This document shows positions 62,791-64,000 of a stretch of DNA of 64,000 nucleotides, piece after piece. The position numbers and the translations under genes were made by a program. Source of the DNA: Phenylobacterium sp. (GTDB lineage Bacteria > Pseudomonadota > Alphaproteobacteria > Caulobacterales > Caulobacteraceae); contig JADBYZ010000013.1 of the NCBI GenBank assembly GCA_020402745.1, forward strand, positions 244,863 to 308,862, read 5' to 3'. The notes beneath the pieces were generated by a model. That model was not told the DNA's origin. It saw only the letters and a program-made list of their open reading frames with translations, and ran no database searches. Each line of letters begins with the position of its first letter. Position 1 is the stretch's first letter.

Positions 62791-63759
62791 ATGCTCAACC
62801 TTCTTCTGCGAGAGACCCGCACCTTCCGGGCGGTGCACGCCCTCGACCTGCCCTCCGACTGGCAGGCGCCCGACGATGTCATCTGGATCGAACTCATCAG
62901 CCCGGAACGGCATGAGGAGGCGGCCATTGAGAGCGCCCTTCGGCTCAAGCTTCCCACATCCCGGGAAATGGCCCAGATCGAGCCATCCAGCCGGCTTTAT
63001 ATCGAGGGCGGGGCCACCTTCATGACCGCCAGCCTCCTCAGCCGCAGCGAGGAGGAGCATCCGGTCCTGACCCCGGTCACCTTCGTCCTGGTGAACGGGC
63101 GGCTCATCACCCTTCGCTACGAACCCCTCCGCGCCTTCAGCGCCTTCTCCCAGAGGCTATCGGGACCCGACTATGCCGAGGCGGCCGGCGCAGATCTCTT
63201 CCTCGACCTCCTGGACGCCGTCATTGAGCGGCTCGCCGAGGTGCTTGAGCGGGGATCGGCCCGGGTCCAGGCCTCCTCCAACGCCATCTTCGACCGTCCC
63301 CGGGGGGCCGCTTTCGAACCCCTCCTCACCAGCCTGGCGCGGACCCAGTCCCTCGCCGCCCTCGCCCGGACCAGCCTCGCCAGCCTCGCACGACTCGCCA
63401 GCTTCGCCGCCCTGGCGCCCGAAATTGCCGGCAAGCCCGCGGCCCAGGCGCACCTGATCTCGGTCCAGCAGGACATCCAGTCCCTGACCGAGCACGCCGC
63501 CGCCCAGTCGTCCCACATCTCCTTCCTGCTCGATGCGGCCCTGGGCCTGATCAACATCGAGCAGAACGTCAGCATCAAGACCTTCTCGGTCTTCACCGTC
63601 CTGCTGATGCCGCCGACCCTGATCGGATCGATCTACGGGATGAACTTCGAGGTCATGCCTGAGCTCACCTGGCCCTGGGGCTATCCCCTGGCCCTGGGCC
63701 TCATGGTGGTCAGCGGGGTGGCGCCCCTGCTCTGGTTCAGACGCAAGGGCTGGTTCTAG
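62791..63759 (+). CDS. corA: CorA family magnesium/divalent-metal transporter
   Basis: A 322-residue CorA-family channel. The long cytoplasmic domain is followed by two C-terminal helices. The signature GMN motif is in IGSIYGMNF near residue 283, after the pore helix FSVFTVLLMPPTL. The N-terminus begins MLNLLLRETRTFRAV. It could carry Mg2+, Co2+ or Ni2+; the ZntB branch (zinc) cannot be excluded. Confidence 0.9.
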   Translation: MLNLLLRETRTFRAVHALDLPSDWQAPDDVIWIELISPERHEEAAIESALRLKLPTSREMAQIEPSSRLYIEGGATFMTASLLSRSEEEHPVLTPVTFVLVNGRLITLRYEPLRAFSAFSQRLSGPDYAEAAGADLFLDLLDAVIERLAEVLERGSARVQASSNAIFDRPRGAAFEPLLTSLARTQSLAALARTSLASLARLASFAALAPEIAGKPAAQAHLISVQQDIQSLTEHAAAQSSHISFLLDAALGLINIEQNVSIKTFSVFTVLLMPPTLIGSIYGMNFEVMPELTWPWGYPLALGLMVVSGVAPLLWFRRKGWF

Positions 63760-64000
63760 GCCCTCCCTCCAGGTGAGGAACGCTCCATTGCGCCCCCAAG
63801 CGGGGGCGTCTACCGGAGGTCAGTGAGGAGTCTGCCGAGACGCCGTAGACCCCCTCCGTCGCGCTGCGCGCGCCACCTCCCCCTGGGGGCAGGGCTATCG
63901 CATATAGATTCCGCCTATAGAACGACTTGGCTGCGCAAGACTCGCTCGATCAAAAAACCGGGAACAAAACGGAATCGGTGACTGCCTCTTGGACTGCAGA
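63760..64000. repeat. GC-rich intergenic repeats downstream of corA
   Basis: A perfect hairpin CGCCCCC-AAGC-GGGGGCG (63791-63808) is followed by a run of GC-rich inverted pieces, including GACCCCCTCCGTCGCG and CCTCCCCCTGGGGG. This wording resembles dispersed extragenic elements of Caulobacterales. The last 100 bases are mixed and hold no gene I can support; they may begin the upstream region of the next gene. Confidence 0.5.

Overview
The window is very GC-rich, densely packed chromosomal DNA from an alphaproteobacterium. A member of Caulobacterales (a Phenylobacterium or Caulobacter relative) fits best. The basis is the gene content and order: ccoNOQP-GHIS, a class I lysyl-tRNA synthetase, mdh near sucCDAB-lpd, the fsa-DUF484-xerC string beside priA, and promoters of the Caulobacter housekeeping type. 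The genus is an inference; no rRNA is present.

Layout. 1-2.2 kb: the 5' part of a glycosyltransferase gene and a gabD-type aldehyde dehydrogenase (minus strand). 2.4-10.3 kb: the complete high-affinity cbb3 oxidase operon ccoNOQP plus its assembly genes ccoGHIS, behind a FixK/FNR-type box. 10.3-13.0 kb: a VIT-family transporter, an unknown membrane protein, a nucleotidyltransferase and a ParB-like small protein. 13.07-21.03 kb: an accessory region built from repeats (below). 21.1-29.5 kb: P1-family peptidase, ggt, class I lysK, an orphan PhnD-type lipoprotein, a vapBC pair with its operator, two hotdog thioesterases and gmhB. 29.5-45.7 kb: a double-ATPase peptide ABC protein, threonine ammonia-lyase, FKBP isomerase, sugar genes (GT2, rfbC), acyl-CoA genes, queG, two GSTs, a CDF transporter, a citrate synthase divergent from an HTH-citrate synthase fusion, soxR with its box, a CitE-like lyase and a HIT protein. 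45.8-56.1 kb: mdh, a LytTR/DUF2306 divergent pair and the TCA block sucC-sucD-sucA-sucB-lpd. 56.1-64 kb: xerC, DUF484, fsa, priA, terC, a CHAP amidase-like secreted protein and a CorA transporter.

The most unusual part is 13.07-21.03 kb. The 3' end of a phytanoyl-CoA-dioxygenase-like gene (phyH') occurs four times. Two of these copies are fused to full-length copies of tRNA-Arg(ACG), and a third tRNA-Arg closes the array. Between the repeats lie unrelated cargo genes: a Fic protein, a Sel1 remnant with a second Fic protein, a DegT-type aminotransferase, and an AT-richer two-gene unit ending in a PLD-like protein. Only the rightmost tRNA copy keeps a recognisable promoter; in the other copies the homology ends inside the -10 element. 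No integrase, transposase or other recombinase lies inside the array. It reads as a stepwise-grown cargo locus at a tRNA gene, either a tRNA-targeted island series or repeated segmental duplication.

Elsewhere the window is housekeeping: micro-aerobic respiration, the TCA cycle, acyl-CoA and sugar-nucleotide metabolism, and replication restart. Several regulatory sites can be read directly (FixK box, SoxR box, a MerR-style promoter between the two citrate synthase genes, and a vapBC operator).
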